64,000 nt of DNA, from contig JAYKAV010002774.1 in the NCBI GenBank assembly GCA_035582835.1, forward strand, positions 788,418 to 852,417. Reading direction: 5' to 3'. This DNA comes from Phoebastria nigripes. Lineage: Eukaryota; Chordata; Aves; Procellariiformes; Diomedeidae. Under the pieces are notes generated by a model. The model was given only the letters and a program-made list of their open reading frames with translations, was not told where the DNA came from and did no database searches. Each line of letters begins with the position of its first letter. Positions within the stretch are counted from its first letter, which is position 1. The position numbers and the translations under genes were made by a program. Positions 1-11,999 of this stretch are shown here, in pieces.

Positions 1-871
1 TTCCATTCTGCTTAAATAATGCAACAGATGATAGGATTTAAAACCTCACACAATAATTTGACCTCTACTTTCAAGTTCATCAAGATGCTATAAGGACTAT
101 TAAGAAGGTAAAGTTACTTGTGCTGGATTAAAACATTTGTGAAAAAATCATAGCTTTTAATATACTCATATCCTTTGCTAAAAGACTTTTATAGTGTTTA
201 AGAAGAGATGACTCTCCTCAAGAGCTAACACATTGAATAATGATAGCAATTATATTTTAACTTCCCAAGTGATATCTGTGTTTTCAAGATACCTGTAAAC
301 ATTGCTTATATAATGTTATGCCTATTTAAGGGTGCACACAACTGCCCCAGTTGCATGTAACAACTTCCTTGAACATTGCGTTATCCATTATTCAAATCTT
401 ACCATTATTATATACCAAATGTTGTAATGTCTAGGAGCCAGCGGACCATATCGCTGCAACTGGATCAGTGCAAGCTGATCCCACTTTCTGGGGCAGTCCT
501 ATTAAAATCTAAATATTTGATCAGGATAGAGGATCTTGCTAGCACAAATCCATGCACAGTACTTGGATACAAGTTAATATGTCCTAAAGTAGAAATATTA
601 ATGTCATTGAATAGTTTCATGACACATGTAAAATAGCATACACTAATGGTTCTTTTCATTACACACATTTTGTGACCTTGCAGCTAGTATGTCACTAACA
701 AAAATACTATCCATTTTTTTTCATCTGTTGAACAGCATATAAATGCTGGCTCAGATTTTCTTCTGGAATTACAAAAAACCCCACTTTTTTTTTCAATCTA
801 TTTTTAATTATGTTCCAGGTAGTTAATAAGATCATCAATATTCTAAATTTGTTGTGTTGTAAATAAGGATG
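1..871. other. Unannotated A+T-rich stretch
   Basis: No gene, RNA or repeat could be supported. Short T runs at about 713-721 and 785-792 only. Confidence 0.5.
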
Positions 872-1020
872 TAAGAACACAAGAACAGTTCTACTGGGTC
901 AGCCTAAAGTCTCTCTGTTCCAACGCCCTGTCTCCAAGAGAGGGCAACAGCAGATACCTAAGGAAGACATCGAGAACAGTCAAGCACACCCCTCCCAGAT
1001 GTATTCTCCCAGCCTCTTTA
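872..1020 (-). mobile_element. Old CR1-like repeat fragment (3' end)
   Basis: TAAGAACACAAGAACAGTTC, then TACTGGGTCAGCCTAAAGTC, then ATTCTCCCAGCCTC follow the antisense of the 3' end of an old sauropsid CR1-type element. It is the same type as the copy beginning near 37632, where the equivalent left edge also occurs. Highly diverged, with no coding left. Confidence 0.65.
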
Positions 1021-2663
1021 TAACTTTAAACATTTGGAATTCCTTTTTTTCCTGCATCTTGGGTATGCCATTCTTGTAGCATCTGTGAAGGTGAAAAATT
1101 ATCAAGTCTGCATTCCTTAAGAAGGTGTCTCATTAACAAAAAAGGCACAACAATAACTGTCAATTGTAAGGACTGGCCCCCAAAAGCAACCTGTATCTTT
1201 ATCTTTTTCATCAGTGTGAAACACATACAAAACCCCACAGTTCTCACCTTTTTTATTCCCATTTCTCATATGCATTATACATTCTCATATGCATTATAGA
1301 TGATTACAGGTGTACAGAAACTAAATGAACACTTGCACAACACTCCGGAAAAATGGGCCACTTGGGTAACTCCTATAGCCCTGTTGCATATAGTGGGCCT
1401 GCCACAGCCGCCCATGGCAGGCTGATGTACACAAGACAGGTTATCCAAAAAGGCTGAGTGGTCACTGATCACTGAATGCAGGTATTAACAAGTAGAAGAG
1501 CTATCAAACCAGACATAAGCTATTTTTTAATGGAAATTGAAATTCTCCATGTAGTCACTTGTTTTTACGAATCTTAAAAGTACCTGAAGGCTTATAATAA
1601 GGTCAGATGAGCTGGATACAATACTTAAATACACAGAAAGGCCTTGAAAGCACCAGATCATCCTAAAAGTCCTTTCTGTAATTTGAAACATGAACATTTG
1701 AAACATGAAAGCATCCAAGAAGCCTAGTATAAATTGTGCATTGTAGTCTATAAGTAATTAATGCCTAAATTAAATATGCAAATTGACAGATCTTCAGTTA
1801 GAGTTAAAATAGCATAGTATTATAAAGAAACTCTTAAGAACATAATCTGTGCATATTTTAGTCCATTTACTGATTAAAATACAGCTACAACTTTTTATGG
1901 AACAGGGAAAATATTTTTAGCACTGTCATTATCTTATTAGAAATAGTAATGAAATACACTGCTATTTTATTAACTATTTTATTAACTATTAGCATTACAT
2001 CCTGTGTCTTTTATGCTCTCTGCAGTATTATTTTAATTTCAAAACACAAAGAGAAATTGACTTTTTTAAAATACGGATTTTTGGCTGCTAAAAATGAAAA
2101 AACCCTCCATTTTTAATTTTCAGGGTTTAGTTTAAATATAAATGAGAGTAGTTGACATTTTCAAAAAAGCCATGCTTGCCTGATGATGTTACCAGGATAT
2201 ATATTTTAACAGTACAAAAAGTAAAATTAACTCTATTGTGGAAAAATCCCCACTTTTTTCTAGCGTTGGCTAGTGATTAGAGCAGTTTTCATTAATCGGT
2301 TACTCTGCTTCCTGGCTAGGACCCATGTCTGCGCCTTGCAGGAGGGCTAATAGCTGTTGGGTTCCAGTTAACTGTCATGGTCAGCCCAGATTTTCTATAC
2401 CTTGTCAAAAGGCTTCTGTTTGCTTTGCCATACTTCTGTTCTGTAGCAAGGTACATTCATATTGCATGAATGGCACAATCTAAGAAAACACTGAGTGGAA
2501 AAACACAGCAGCTAAAGCTCATAACAGAGTAAAAAGCTCTTCAGAAATGGACAGGATAAGTGTAAATAATTAAAGGCTGAGGAGCCAATACTTGTGAATG
2601 TTATAGATAAAGGACAAGTTTGCGATTGGGATTTGGGACAAACCCACTATTAACCTTTGACAG
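1021..2663. other. Unannotated stretch
   Basis: Unique-looking sequence. A short direct repeat, CTATTTTATTAA repeated near 1963-1990, is the only structure seen. Confidence 0.5.
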
Positions 2664-2857
2664 TAAAACTGGAAGCTGCAAAGCCAGGGAAATTGCTCTT
2701 TGCAGGCCAAAGCCTATGGAAGGTAGACCACAATTTTGACAGAATAGGACAAAACAGAGGAACCAAAAGACAAAAAAGACTTGAGACACATAGTTCTAAA
2801 ACAGAGTCCAAAAAACCCCATCATAAGGTGCTACCTACATCCATGTTGTTGCAAAAG
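2664..2857 (+). other. Exon-like open segment with a strong donor
   Basis: Preceded by CTATTAACCTTTGACAG and followed by AAG then GTAAGT, this 194-bp segment is open for 64 codons and ends in phase 0. The translation is basic and polar (for example GTKRQKRLETHSSKTESKK). It joins in frame to the open segment at 2932. A-rich DNA often gives such Lys-rich frames, so this is only a candidate. Confidence 0.25.
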
Positions 2858-2931
2858 GTAAGTTAATAACAGTGAGTCACTAAAAAGATGTATGAGCCCA
2901 ATGCATTTGATCACTTTTCTGGAATTAGCAG

Positions 2932-3165
2932 CAGAGTGTGCACAGAACAGACAAAGAGGGAAACAACAGCACTAACCCAGAGAAATCGTTCAAAGGAAGA
3001 CATCAGAGCATTTTTTCAAAGAAGGATGACACTTTAGCAGCTGCCAAAATGACGAACAGTCTGAAAGCAAATGGAACGTATTTAAGTTTGAGTTGGATAA
3101 AGACATACANGCCACTGTGGTGCTACCAACATTGTTCTAGGCACTGGAATAAAAGTCACGGCTGA
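2932..3165 (+). other. Second exon-like segment, in frame with the first
   Basis: Starts after a triple NAG acceptor (TTAGCAGCAG), any choice of which keeps the frame. It would join to the segment ending at 2857 across a very short intron of about 74 bp. The frame is polar (TDKEGNNSTNPEKSFKG) and closes with TGA at 3165. An AATAAA sits at 3148-3153. An N at 3110 makes one codon unknown. No family recognised. Confidence 0.2.
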
Positions 3166-5927
3166 AACTCAGTGCTGAGATGGTGTTTTCTTGACCATCA
3201 CAGGAATCTAAAACTGGGATATAGCTTGAATTTAGACACTTAAATTTAAGCGTAAACCAGGGATCCAAACTCTCAGTGGAGCCTAGTCAGAATAGTAAAC
3301 GCAGATTAGAGCATGATTCGTCCTTATGCTACTGTAGACATGCTGGGTGAAGGATTTGTTTGCCTTATGTTACTGCAGGATGGCTAGCATGTCAAAACAG
3401 TATGTTCACATATCAAAAGGCATTGCTAAACCTATGTGACTAAATAATTCCAGGTGCTGTGACATATCCTGGTCTCCAGATGATAATCCAAAGAGATCTG
3501 GATCTCTTGTAAGGCCTGTGACACATCTGACAACCCGGACGCATCTGAACTGAACTCCAGGTCTCCATGGACTGCAATGAGAGCATAGACACTTTGGGGA
3601 GGTTTTAGTTGCCTTTTAATGCCATTTTAGTGACCTTGATGTAGCTTAACTACACTTCAGCTGGCTCTTTATACACTCTAGAGTACCTAACACACTGGGC
3701 TGGCACATAGCACACAGGGCACGTCCTGTACAGAGTCTACAAGAACTGCACCCATAGAGAGCGGTAACTTAAGGCTCTTCGAAAAGGAGGGGAGGCCTAG
3801 ATATCTTTTATGTTGAGTAACAAGAAATCTGTACATGTTCTGCAGTCTGATACGTGCTTTTCTGAGGCGGTTTTATTATCTGGCATTCCCCCTAAATAGC
3901 CGATTATCTATATGGAACTCATCTTCCTTGGTGCACCTGACAAAGTGAAATGCCTTGACAATGGCCAACAAGTGACAGCATGGGAGTTCACGCAGGCTGC
4001 AAAGAAGTATGTGTTTAGACATGGCACCACAAGCTTCCGTTACTCTTAATTTAGCAGAGGCAAAGAGTGTCAGAATAACTGAAAACATACATAAAAGACT
4101 GCAGATATGGTTCCTGATCCATATTTGTCACTCTAAAACGACAGAATGGCAAATGAGACACTTGGTAGCACTTTGCTCAGCTGAAAAGCTATCCCTCTAC
4201 TGCTAGGAACTGAAGTCAGAGCCACAGGGAACTGGAAGATGCACAGAGACAACAAGACCTGCTGTCCTATAAATTGGCATATCATAATGAGAATGGCATA
4301 ATGCATAGCTATCTACAAACAGTACAGAGAGCACAACAGCTAGTCATACAGTCCCTAACCATCCCCAGTGCACACTTTAGAGGTACAGATGAAACTTCTT
4401 CTATGACACCAGAACAGAGAGAATTAAGAGGCACTGAACCAGGCATTTTGCTTGACAAGATGTCAAAGAGGTAACAGCCACAGGAGGCTCAGCAGGCTAA
4501 TCTCCAAGACACAACAAAACTAGGATGCAGAAATGGCTTGGCCATAGCGGCACAGATCCATGGCACAGTGCAGAACACCTGAGACTGACGGATTGATGCT
4601 GTAACTGAGCATTGCTGGTTGGTAACTCATACACGTTTTTCTGAAATCAGGCAACAGAACTGTGATTCTGAAAACCTCTGCTCATCAGTCTACAGGCCTG
4701 AGGGCTGCCTAATTTACTCTGGGGACTTGGCTTTTAAAGCTCCCAGGCCATTTAAAGTTCTGCTGCTAGGCACGTACAGGAGCTGCTCACTCTCCACAGA
4801 ATAAGCCATTTGGCTTCTAGCTCACATCCTGTATTGATTGATATCCATAAAGTGGTTATTCCTCCACTTGGTTTGCCTGTGGACCTCCATCTGTGAAGTG
4901 TTTTGCAAGCCTGCCTATAAGACAAGGCCCATTGAAAAATGCAGCAATTGCATTTCTGTCTGTTAATGTAGAAGAGGTGTATGCATGTAACTTAAATGGT
5001 AGGGAACACATGAGATCCAATCCCTGTTCCAAGGCACACTGGTTCAATGCCTTTCAAAGTTAGAGAATTGCATCTCACTGTCACTCTCAATAAGAAAAGA
5101 AAAGGTGATGACCAGCTCCTATTAGGAAGTAGTTTTTTTTTTTATTTGGCACTCTCCAAGAGGATGAGAAATGTGTGTTTCAGCCTCCTTTAGGTGAGGG
5201 GTAACTGAAGCTGTATATTCCNTGTCTTGTACAAGTATCGTCTTTCACATATAAGACAGACATTCCCTTTCCTCTGCTTTTAGAGAAGTGGAATGGATGC
5301 CACTGGTCAGGATAGGAGTTTGGATTAGATCACAAGTACAGTCCTAATTAAGGTGCTTCAAGCAAGTTGGGACAGGATTTAAAATATATTCCTGTCCTTA
5401 ACATAGCTTATTTATTGCAAATTGTAGGAGTTTCTTGTTCCCTGTGTGGGTTTTTGTGGATCCTGTGCCAACAACCCTCAAGCACTTGATGCCCAATAGA
5501 GCCTGGACTTCTCTTTAGGGACCAGGAGGTATTCATACAGATTAACTTTTGCCTAATGATGCTAGTCTTCCTAGGCTGTCTCCATAATCAATGGATTTGA
5601 CAGCAATTCAGAGCAGGACGTTAATTTAGATGATTTTCACGTATGGCATCACTGAGGGCCAACAGCTTACTTCTAAAGGATTTGCAAAAGGTAACTCATA
5701 ATGGCAGGGCTACTGCCGGGGGATGTGAGGAGCTGCATCTCTACTGGGAAAATCTTAGGGATCTGCAAATTCAAAGGTATTAAGGACCTCCACTATGGGA
5801 GGAATGCAGCCTCCCTGGGCTAAAGGTAAACTTCAGAGTGCTGGCACATACTGCCAGCAAGTTTAAATGACAGGATTTGCTACACTTACATTTTTTTTAT
5901 GTCAAACCTTAAATGACATAAATAAAA
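3166..5927. other. Unannotated stretch
   Basis: No supported gene. A perfect 8-bp inverted repeat with a 2-bp centre (AAGAGATC TG GATCTCTT) is at 3491-3508. Short open frames here have no splice or homology support. N at 5222. Confidence 0.5.
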
Positions 5928-6016
5928 TCAGAGACAATCAGTGGCTGAGTTGGGAATTGAACCCAGATCTCTCCCCTCTCAGATNAGCAACTTTCTCCAT
6001 CATTATCTAAGTGCTT
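5928..6016 (+). mobile_element. MIR-like or tRNA-derived SINE fragment
   Basis: GTGGCTGAGTTGGGAATTGA followed by ACCCAGATCTCTC resembles the core of MIR-type and related SINEs, whose tRNA-derived head contains a B-box-like GGAATTGAACCC. Only about 90 bp can be followed. The exact family cannot be set from reading alone. Confidence 0.45.
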
Positions 6017-6612
6017 TGATGAAAAAGCTGTACTACTCCTACAGACTCCACTACAAAGCACTTCCTATGGACAGGATACTCCNGGAAAAAGCATAAAAGG
6101 TGCCTGACAAAAGAATTCAACAAATTGATTTTTCAAATTTATTATATCCATGAGATATCTTTTCCAAATTTTCCAGGACTTTTGCTATTCTTGTGCAATG
6201 TGTATCATCACATGTATATTCTGTTTAGTCAGACAAAAGAAAAACAAAGGCTGCAGAGTGCATTTAGCACCTTTCTGCAGCAAATGAAGGTTACACTACT
6301 CAGCCAAGGACACGTTGCCTGAAACACTTCTAATGCTATTGTGCTAACAGATGAATGCTCACCTACATATCCATAGCACAGTCTTACCAGCCCTCACCAC
6401 ACACTCACACAGACACAAGCACTGCAGCTGCTTATATATAGCTGTTTATGCTTCCACTTAAACTCTATAACCACCACATAAGTTGTTTTTACTGAAGCAA
6501 TGAAATAAAGGGTTGCCTCTTACATACCTGTTTGATACTACAGGAGAGGATTAAGATATTTACTTACTGCTAAGTGAGTTGTTTATTGAAAATTGTTTTA
6601 GTGGACAACCAA

Positions 6613-6650
6613 ACAAGTTAAGAGAACCACGACAAGTTAAGAGAACCGTG
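6613..6650. repeat. Tandem repeat, 19-bp period
   Basis: ACAAGTTAAGAGAACC followed by ACG recurs directly, with the second copy diverging after AACC. Confidence 0.8.
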
Positions 6651-7180
6651 TCACTTTTTAGCATCTCTTTTAATAGACTAGTAAAGTTCTGCAACTAATC
6701 CACAAGACTGTAGTACGAGCTGGTACATCACATGCCTCNTATGAGTTACTCCATTTGCCTATATACTATGATATCAAAATAGTTTTACAGTAAAAAAGTC
6801 CAAAATGCTAGTACAGGTACCCAGGAACACAAATAGGACAAGTGGCCTTGGGCATACCCATTCTGAGGGTTTAAAGAGGATCTTGACTCATCATACCGTA
6901 ACACACTCTGCAGACATACAAGTTTGCCGTCTCAGCCCTTGCCGTACACATCCTGAGAAGGATAACAAGTGCTGATTTTCAACAAGTTGCTAAACAGCAA
7001 GCTAAATTATACACATGTACATGGAAGAAAAATGTATGCTCAGAGTTTCTAAAACTTAGAAAAATATTGTAAACTGTTTTCTGGGGTTTTTTTTTACATT
7101 TAACATTTGTTAAATGTTGTAGGTTTGCTTACCTTAAAGTACAGATAATTTGGCGAGTGACATTTNAAAAATAGCTACTA

Positions 7181-7217
7181 AAATTTGAAAATAACATGAA
7201 CAAATTTGAAAATAACA
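7181..7217. repeat. Partial tandem repeat, 21-bp period
   Basis: AAATTTGAAAATAACA recurs after TGAAC, giving one full and one partial copy. Confidence 0.8.
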
Positions 7218-8331
7218 GAAAATAAGGAATATAACAGGCAATGTGTTAGGGAAGTTTAAGTTAGGTTAGTAACTTAGCAAGAGAGAGATGCAGTAAAACA
7301 TTTTCTTCTAAATAAATACTTGCTTTGTTTTCAAACTTGGCGAGATACTGGTAAGAATGGCTTTGAATGATGCTGCACTGGCTGAACTCTTCAGAATGGG
7401 ACATGGCTTACACACATCCATTCCTGGTGTTGACATTTCAATACAGCTAAGAAGGGATAAGGACAGATGTGCAGCAATATTCTCAGAACTGGCAGTTGCA
7501 AGAAAAAAATGATTCACTTAAAAAAAAAAAAAAGAGAACTGCTCATATCATTGCCAGAATATAAACAAAATTAAATGATGTAGTTGGAACTTTACCACTT
7601 TGACCAAGTGCTTTGATAACATTTAAAACTTCTGTGAATTTCAGCAAAAACTTTGTCCTTTCTACCCGTTTCAGTTTTAGGGATGGCAGAGAAGTTTCAA
7701 CGCATTATTATAATGCTGAATAAACTAGTAACTGCAGTATTATTGCTATTCAGAAAGGGGAGATTAGAACAATTTGCAGTTGGTATAAAACACTGAATGG
7801 ACTCTGCTTGTAAGTAGCAGCCCAACTGGGAAAGCGAAAGCAGAAATGGTTTTTAGCAAATTTTGGTAGAAACTTGTATTAGCAGATAATGCAACTTTAC
7901 GTATTAATCATTCTTTAACTTATTAAACTTCCCTGAACCATTGAAAAACAATTTTTTTTTAATAAATTAAAATAATGAAATGCCAGAAAGCTACAAACAG
8001 CATGTCATAAGTCAATGAGTTGGAACTGAGGGAACAAACAAATGCCGGCACAGAATCTCTGCTGACAGATTCTCAGCAATCATAACTGAAAAGAATTTGA
8101 GCTGGCTCTGAAAAAACTTGTAAGCCCATAACGTAAAATAAAATTGTGAAAATTTCTTATGAGTTTACTTTTTTTTAATAATTCGTTATAAACAAAGTAG
8201 ATTTTTTTCCTTATTTAATGACAATGTTTTAAGGCTTTATAAAGACTAATACTAGTCTGAATTTCAAGGGTNTACTGTAGTGATTGGGTGAAGCAAGGAC
8301 CATGTGCCTTCTTTCAACACTTTATTTTCAG

Positions 8332-8465
8332 GAACCACTGATACCCTGCAGCTGAATGACAAGTGGCCAAAGGATTGTCCTTTCAGCATGGACCAGGGGA
8401 CTTCTAGTGTTTTACTGAACACTGGAAGACATTGCAGGAACCTATATATTTGCGACTGGAACGAG
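8332..8465 (+). other. Exon-like segment with consensus acceptor and donor
   Basis: Acceptor ACTTTATTTTCAG and donor AACGAG with GTGAGT bound a 134-bp segment. One frame is open throughout (LQLNDKWPKDCPFSMDQGTS, later HCRNLYICDWNE) and contains three Cys and three Trp-region residues. No family recognised. It could be a lineage-specific exon, an exon of a long non-coding RNA or chance. Confidence 0.3.
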
Positions 8466-8745
8466 GTGAGTTGCTTCACTACAGCAAATGTTGGACCAGT
8501 ATTTGAACCTTTTAGATGGAGTTTGAATTTGAGAACTAATTGGAAATACAGATGAATGCAACCTGCATATGGATGCCCATTTTTAAAGCAGTGGAGACTG
8601 ACACATGGCTCACCTTACAATGTGCATCAAAGTATGTAAGCATGTGGTGGAGGAGTGTAATTGCTGCTAAATAGGCTAAAATGAATTTTTTTTTACTACA
8701 TCAGTACAGTGTGGTAAGTTTTAATTTTGACATTTTTGTTTCCAG

Positions 8746-8809
8746 AGTTTTGCTGCAGAGACATGTCAGAGTATCTGAAGCAGAGAAGACATCCTTTATA
8801 GGCTAGAAG
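8746..8809 (+). other. Possible following exon
   Basis: Acceptor GACATTTTTGTTTCCAG is strong; a donor-like GAAG followed by GTGATT ends it. Joined in phase 0 to the segment ending at 8465, the frame reads SFAAETCQSI and stops, so it would be a terminal coding piece or non-coding exon. Confidence 0.2.
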
Positions 8810-10120
8810 GTGATTTCCCTGACACACAGGCTTTAAATGACAATTTCAAATCCATTCACATTACCTTTTATGTAAGATATGAAGATANTAGATTTGGCTT
8901 GTGTGCTTGTATTGCCAGTGCTGACGGTACCTCTGTCTCTTTCTTCAAAGTTATCAGGAGTAAAAAATGGTCAGGAGCATTTTACTGTTACTATAGAATG
9001 GTAGGTCATGCTGAATCCACAATCACTTGAAGGAACATATTGCTTTTTTTTAGATTAGAAGAAAAAATTAAAAATCTGAAAATATAAACATATTTACAAA
9101 ATGCAAAAAAACTTGCCAGTTCTCAAATTGAAAATAATCTTGTGGTTTGATTTAAAAATTAAGTTACTTATACTTACAAATATTTAGCTTGACTTTTTTA
9201 ACCTGTTTCTATGATCATTCAGCTTACTTTCCAAATCTGTGTATCGTAAGCATTTTCACTATTTTAATTTCTTTTGCTGGTTTGGGACAGGAAATCCTTC
9301 TAATCTGCAAAAATTCTTGGCAGACTGAAAAAATGTTTCATGTCCAAATCACTTTGGATTAGCATTTATTGTGCAAGTTTTTTCTTTCAGAAAAACTATT
9401 TCTACGTCAAACTACAATACAGAATAAGGTCAGATATTCCTTTAGAGGATTCAAAGTTTAACTACAGATATGAAAACATTCATCTTTCAACAGTAAGGTA
9501 ATTTAAGGCTTAATTACATCTGAATAGTATCAAAACTGATTTACCAATTTTCTGTTTTCTATTTAAATATTATTGTTTCACAAGAAACTTCTCATGTTTT
9601 CTTATGAACCAAGTCCACAGTATGTAAGCAAAGTTGTTAGAGAATGGACTGTGTAGGTCCTGCAATTACTATTTTAAATTATCCAAACCAATCTGGGTTT
9701 TGTATTATGATTGTTCAAATTGTAAAAACTACTACAGAAGTGTCAAGGTTGTAGAACAGGTGATTCAACTAAACTGATTTTTTAAAAATACGTATTTCTT
9801 TGAATTATTCTCTATAAAGACAAGTAATATTTGAAATGAATGAGTCAGGAACAAGACCGGTCAGTGATAACATCTGATACTGAATGGATGGATGGTGGGG
9901 CAGAGTCCTGCTACTTTGCATAGCAGAAGTATAAAATTACTAAAAAAGGAAGAGTGACCAAGTAATACCTGCCTTGGAGCTTGTGGGATGTTTGCTGAAT
10001 GAGTAGAAAGGAGATTGGACTTCATGGAATTTTGAGGATAAGATGAAGATTTCTTAAGTATTAGATTATTGACAGATCCATCAAATAAGCAATTAGTAAT
10101 AATTAAATAAAGCAGGTGAA
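8810..10120. other. Unannotated stretch
   Basis: A+T-rich unique sequence, no supported feature. Confidence 0.5.
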
Positions 10121-10226
10121 ATCACAGAAAAAAATTAGGTTGGAAGGAAACTCAAGGGATGAACTCGTCCAACCCCTCATGCTAAACAGGGCTAACTGGC
10201 ATTAGGTCAGATTGCTCAAGGCCTTA
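10121..10226 (-). mobile_element. CR1 LINE 3' fragment
   Basis: TTAGGTTGGAAGGAAACTCA, TCGTCCAACCCCTCATGCTA and GTCAGATTGCTCAAGGCC match the antisense of the CR1 3' end with many changes. Short and 5'-truncated. Confidence 0.75.
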
Positions 10227-11483
10227 TTTATGCTTAAAGATCATTTATTTTAAGTTACATTTATTTAAACTTATTTATTTAAACTTAAATCCTTTATCAA
10301 AAGCAAAGCTAACATTACTTAAATGTCTGAACAAAATTTAAAAGGGCACTAGGGAATGAGTGCACTTCACAATTGACTGCTCCAGATTTCTAGTTCAAGT
10401 GGTCTCTTTCAATTATGCCAAGACCTCATCCATTTAACACAGTGCTAAAGCAGCCAAGGATTTGGCACAAAATACTTCTATGCAAACAGCCAAGATTTTC
10501 CTCTTCCTATCCTGTCATTAGAGTTCAATAAAATAAAGTATATGCTGCTATACATCACCCTGAACAGTTTGAAGAAGGAAGACAGCACTTCATTTTTAAC
10601 TCTACATCATTACATAGTTTAGTATTTGTTAAATATCCTCCACAAAANATGGCAAATGTAACTATTTTATATTAATATAAATAATACAAAAGTTAACCAC
10701 ACACAGAGGCAGGTATTGCTTATGCAGAATATAAGTTGATTTTTTTGACATTGAGAGACAGAACAAGTCAAAATGCTAAGAGTAAAGTTAAATTAAAATA
10801 TAAACTCTGTTTCCTATAGGATCTTTGTGTTGTATATAGGCAAAGCCTAAAAAAAGTGGAGCAAAGGCCCTTGGAGAATCTCTGCTCAGTTGCTTCTTCA
10901 TGAACACTAATGGCTCTCACACCTACTCCATGGATTCCACCCGTGGGTGCTGGGATCCTTCGGCATGCCAAGTTATTCAATGCTGAATTTGACAAGGGCC
11001 ACAGGGAGACCATCAATCAGCCAAAACCAGAGAAAATCATATGCAATAGGGGAAGCAGAATATTAAAAAATACTTAAAAGAAAGAAGAAGGGTAGGAGAA
11101 CTGGGAAACTGGACTGACAATGTTGATGGAAGGGAAATGATAAGATGGGTATACACAGAAATACAGAAATACATTTCAAGTACAAAATATTTGAAAAGGA
11201 AGAAAGGTCAGAGGCCAGAATGGAACAGATGTGGTCACAATCCTCAAATGTTTTTAGGAAAAGTGTTTAGATTCAGCTGTATTTTGCTACTCCTTTTGTA
11301 AAGACTCAACTGTCTAGAATCTCAGCATTGTAGAGCAAGTCTCACTGCAAGAGGAAAAACAGAGAGATGCTTCCTTCCTTGAACAGCGCTCAGTTAAAAT
11401 CTTAATTTCAAACAAAGGAATTAGGTCCAAGCTTACTATAATGTTCTATTAGTGCTTATAGCTGCTTACAGATGCTTTGCTGT
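10227..11483. other. Unannotated stretch before the LTR
   Basis: TTTATTTAAACT is repeated near 10255-10290. No gene or further repeat recognised. N at 10648. Confidence 0.5.
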
Positions 11484-11999
11484 TGTCCTGGTTTCAGCTG
11501 GGATAGGGTTAATTTTCTTCCTAGTGCTGTATTTTGGATTTAGCATTAGAAGAATGTTGATAACACACTGATGTTTTTAGTTGTTGCTAAGTAGTCTACT
11601 AGTCAAGGACTTTTCAGCTTCCCATGCTCTGCCAGGTGCACAAGAAGCTGGGAGGGAGCATAGCCAGGACAGCTGACCCAACTGGCCAACGGGGTATTCC
11701 ATACCATGTGATGTCATGCTCACTACATAAATAGGAGGTGTGGTCCAGGAAGTAGCCATTGCTGTTTGCATATCGGTCAGCAGGTGGTGAGCAATTGCAC
11801 TGTGCATCACTCATTTTGTATGTTCTACCTTTTTTTTTTTTTTCCCCTTTTTTTCTGTTCTATTAAACTGTCTTTATCTCAATCCACGAATTTTACTTTT
11901 TTTTTTTTTTCCGATTCTCTCCCCCATCCCACTGAGGGGAGGGGGGAGTGAGCGAGTGGCTGTGTGGTGTTTGGCTGCCTGCCGGGTTAAACCACAACA
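11484..11999 (+). mobile_element. Solo LTR of an avian endogenous retrovirus (family A, copy 1)
   Basis: This 516-bp element starts TGTCCTGGTTTCAGCTGGGA and ends GGGTTAAACCACAACA. It is flanked by a perfect 5-bp target-site duplication, GCTGT at 11479-11483 and 12000-12004. A 5-bp duplication fits ERVL-type integration, but the class is inferred. It carries a CRE-like motif decayed to TGATGTCA (11709-11716), a degraded TATA region and an ATTAAA poly(A) signal (11862-11867). No gag, pol or env sequence adjoins it, so it is a solo LTR left by recombination. It is more diverged from the other two family A copies than they are from each other, and has T-rich tracts where those have trinucleotide repeats. 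Confidence 0.9.
11862..11867 (+). terminator. LTR poly(A) signal ATTAAA
   Basis: ATTAAA followed by CTGTCTTTATCTC lies in the second half of the family A LTR, at the same relative place in all three full copies. This is where an LTR R region would terminate transcripts. Confidence 0.55.

Larger units (their letters stand above)
6017..8331. other. Unannotated stretch with small tandem repeats
   Basis: Apart from the short tandem duplications at 6613 and 7181 and an A run near 7521-7533, nothing is supported. Confidence 0.5.

Noticed and set aside
5941..5990. B-box-like GGAATTGAACCC as a tRNA gene
   Set aside because: No A box, no cloverleaf and no acceptor stem; better explained as a tRNA-derived SINE core.
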